From contig CALKHM010000122.1 in the NCBI GenBank assembly GCA_937988695.1, positions 1 to 21,654 on the forward strand: a DNA stretch of 21,654 nucleotides, written 5' to 3'. The position numbers and the translations under genes are program-made. The DNA comes from an uncultured Microbacterium sp. (GTDB lineage: Bacteria; Actinomycetota; Actinomycetes; Actinomycetales; Microbacteriaceae). Below, piece after piece: positions 21,248 through 21,654 of this stretch. How positions within the stretch are numbered: the first letter of the stretch is position 1; each line of letters begins with the position of its first letter. The notes beneath the pieces were generated by a model. The model ran no database searches and was not told where the DNA came from. It saw only the letters and a program-made list of their open reading frames with translations.

Positions 21248-21654
21248 TCAGTGCGACCTGACGTTGCCGTTCGAGCACGTCTGCTCGGCCGCCGTCTGCC
21301 CCGCGATCGATGTCGGTAGCTTCACGCCGGCGCCCGGCGACGACGGCGAGGGTGAAGGTGACGAGTGCTCCACCACCACGCCGTCGCCCTGGCTCGCACC
21401 GCCGGTCAGCACGAGCTTGTCGTTGGCGGCCAGTGCCGACCACAGCGCACGTGCAGCGGGCTCGTCGGGCACGACCCGATTCGGATCGGAGGGGTCGGCG
21501 ACCGTCGGGTACTGCACGAACACGATCTGGTCGAACGGCACACTCTTGACCGCCATCGCGATCTGCACCAGCGTCAGCGGGTCAGTCAGGCTCGCACTCG
21601 GGGTGATGTTCTGCACGGCCACCGTCGCCAGCTTCAGCAGCAGCGCAGGGTTCG
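21248..21654 (-). CDS. LCP (LytR-CpsA-Psr) family protein, C-terminal part (5' end beyond window)
   Basis: The frame is open from the window edge to the TGA at 21248-21250, about 134 residues. The sequence NPALLLKLATVAVQNITPSA, then SLTDPLTLVQIAMAVKSVPFDQIVFVQYPT, then DPSDPNRVVPDEPAARALWSAL, is the typical end of the LCP catalytic domain and its C-terminal part in actinobacteria. The last 40 residues are a Ser/Pro/Gly linker and a hydrophilic tail (SSPSPSPSSPGAG...AAEQTCSNGNVRSH). LCP proteins are extracytoplasmic phosphotransferases that attach glycopolymers (teichoic-acid-like or arabinogalactan-like) to peptidoglycan. The catalytic Arg/Asp residues and the membrane anchor lie outside the window. 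Confidence 0.9.
   Translation of the reverse strand, partial: NPALLLKLATVAVQNITPSASLTDPLTLVQIAMAVKSVPFDQIVFVQYPTVADPSDPNRVVPDEPAARALWSALAANDKLVLTGGASQGDGVVVEHSSPSPSPSSPGAGVKLPTSIAGQTAAEQTCSNGNVRSH

Noticed and set aside
1..21654. CRISPR arrays, rRNA genes and riboswitches
   Set aside because: No regularly spaced repeats, no rRNA-like sequence and no recognisable riboswitch core were seen on either strand.

Overview
The window is high-GC DNA with strong G/C preference at third codon positions, GTG starts, frequent 4-nt stop/start overlaps and actinobacterial families (LCP protein, DUF6226, DUF6328, FMN_bind plus ferric-reductase pair). It looks like chromosome of a Microbacteriaceae-type actinobacterium, probably Microbacterium or a close relative. 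That assignment is inferred from gene content and style, not from a marker gene.

Layout. (1) 1-1926, plus strand: the tail of an IclR regulator, a fumarylacetoacetate-hydrolase-family enzyme and an NAD-type SDR dehydrogenase, which together look like a small sugar-acid catabolic set. (2) 1939-7673: the most interesting locus. A histidine ammonia-lyase homologue on the minus strand has lost the Ala-Ser-Gly triad that makes the MIO electrophile. It is divergent from an IclR regulator followed by a complete four-gene quaternary-amine (OpuC-type) ABC importer. A perfect 7-2-7 palindrome sits between the two arms. A lyase without MIO beside a betaine importer fits uptake of a trimethylated aromatic amino acid (ergothioneine, hercynine or similar) and elimination of trimethylamine, as in ergothionase. 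A long hairpin closes the operon. (3) 7851-10663: a penicillin-binding-type D,D-peptidase with a changed SxN motif, a YbdK-like glutamate-cysteine ligase homologue, and a DUF6328 membrane protein. (4) 10853-13503: a divergent Nramp-like transporter broken by one extra base, then a CDGSH iron-sulfur protein overlapping a haem-oxygenase-like diiron candidate. (5) 13644-15597: a small membrane protein, a cluster of very small ORFs and a DUF6226 protein. (6) 15943-19518: an OmpR/HisKA two-component system convergent with an FMN_bind protein and a ferric-reductase-like flavohaem membrane protein. No flavin transferase gene (apbE) is present. (7) 19713-21129: a frameshifted IS481-type element lodged exactly at the 3' end of tRNA-Ser(GCT), flanked by a 16-bp duplication of that tRNA end. 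(8) 21205-21654: a terminator and the C-terminal part of an LCP (LytR-CpsA-Psr) protein running off the edge.

Two genes (Nramp-like, transposase) are each broken by a single extra C. That raises the possibility of residual sequencing indels rather than true decay.
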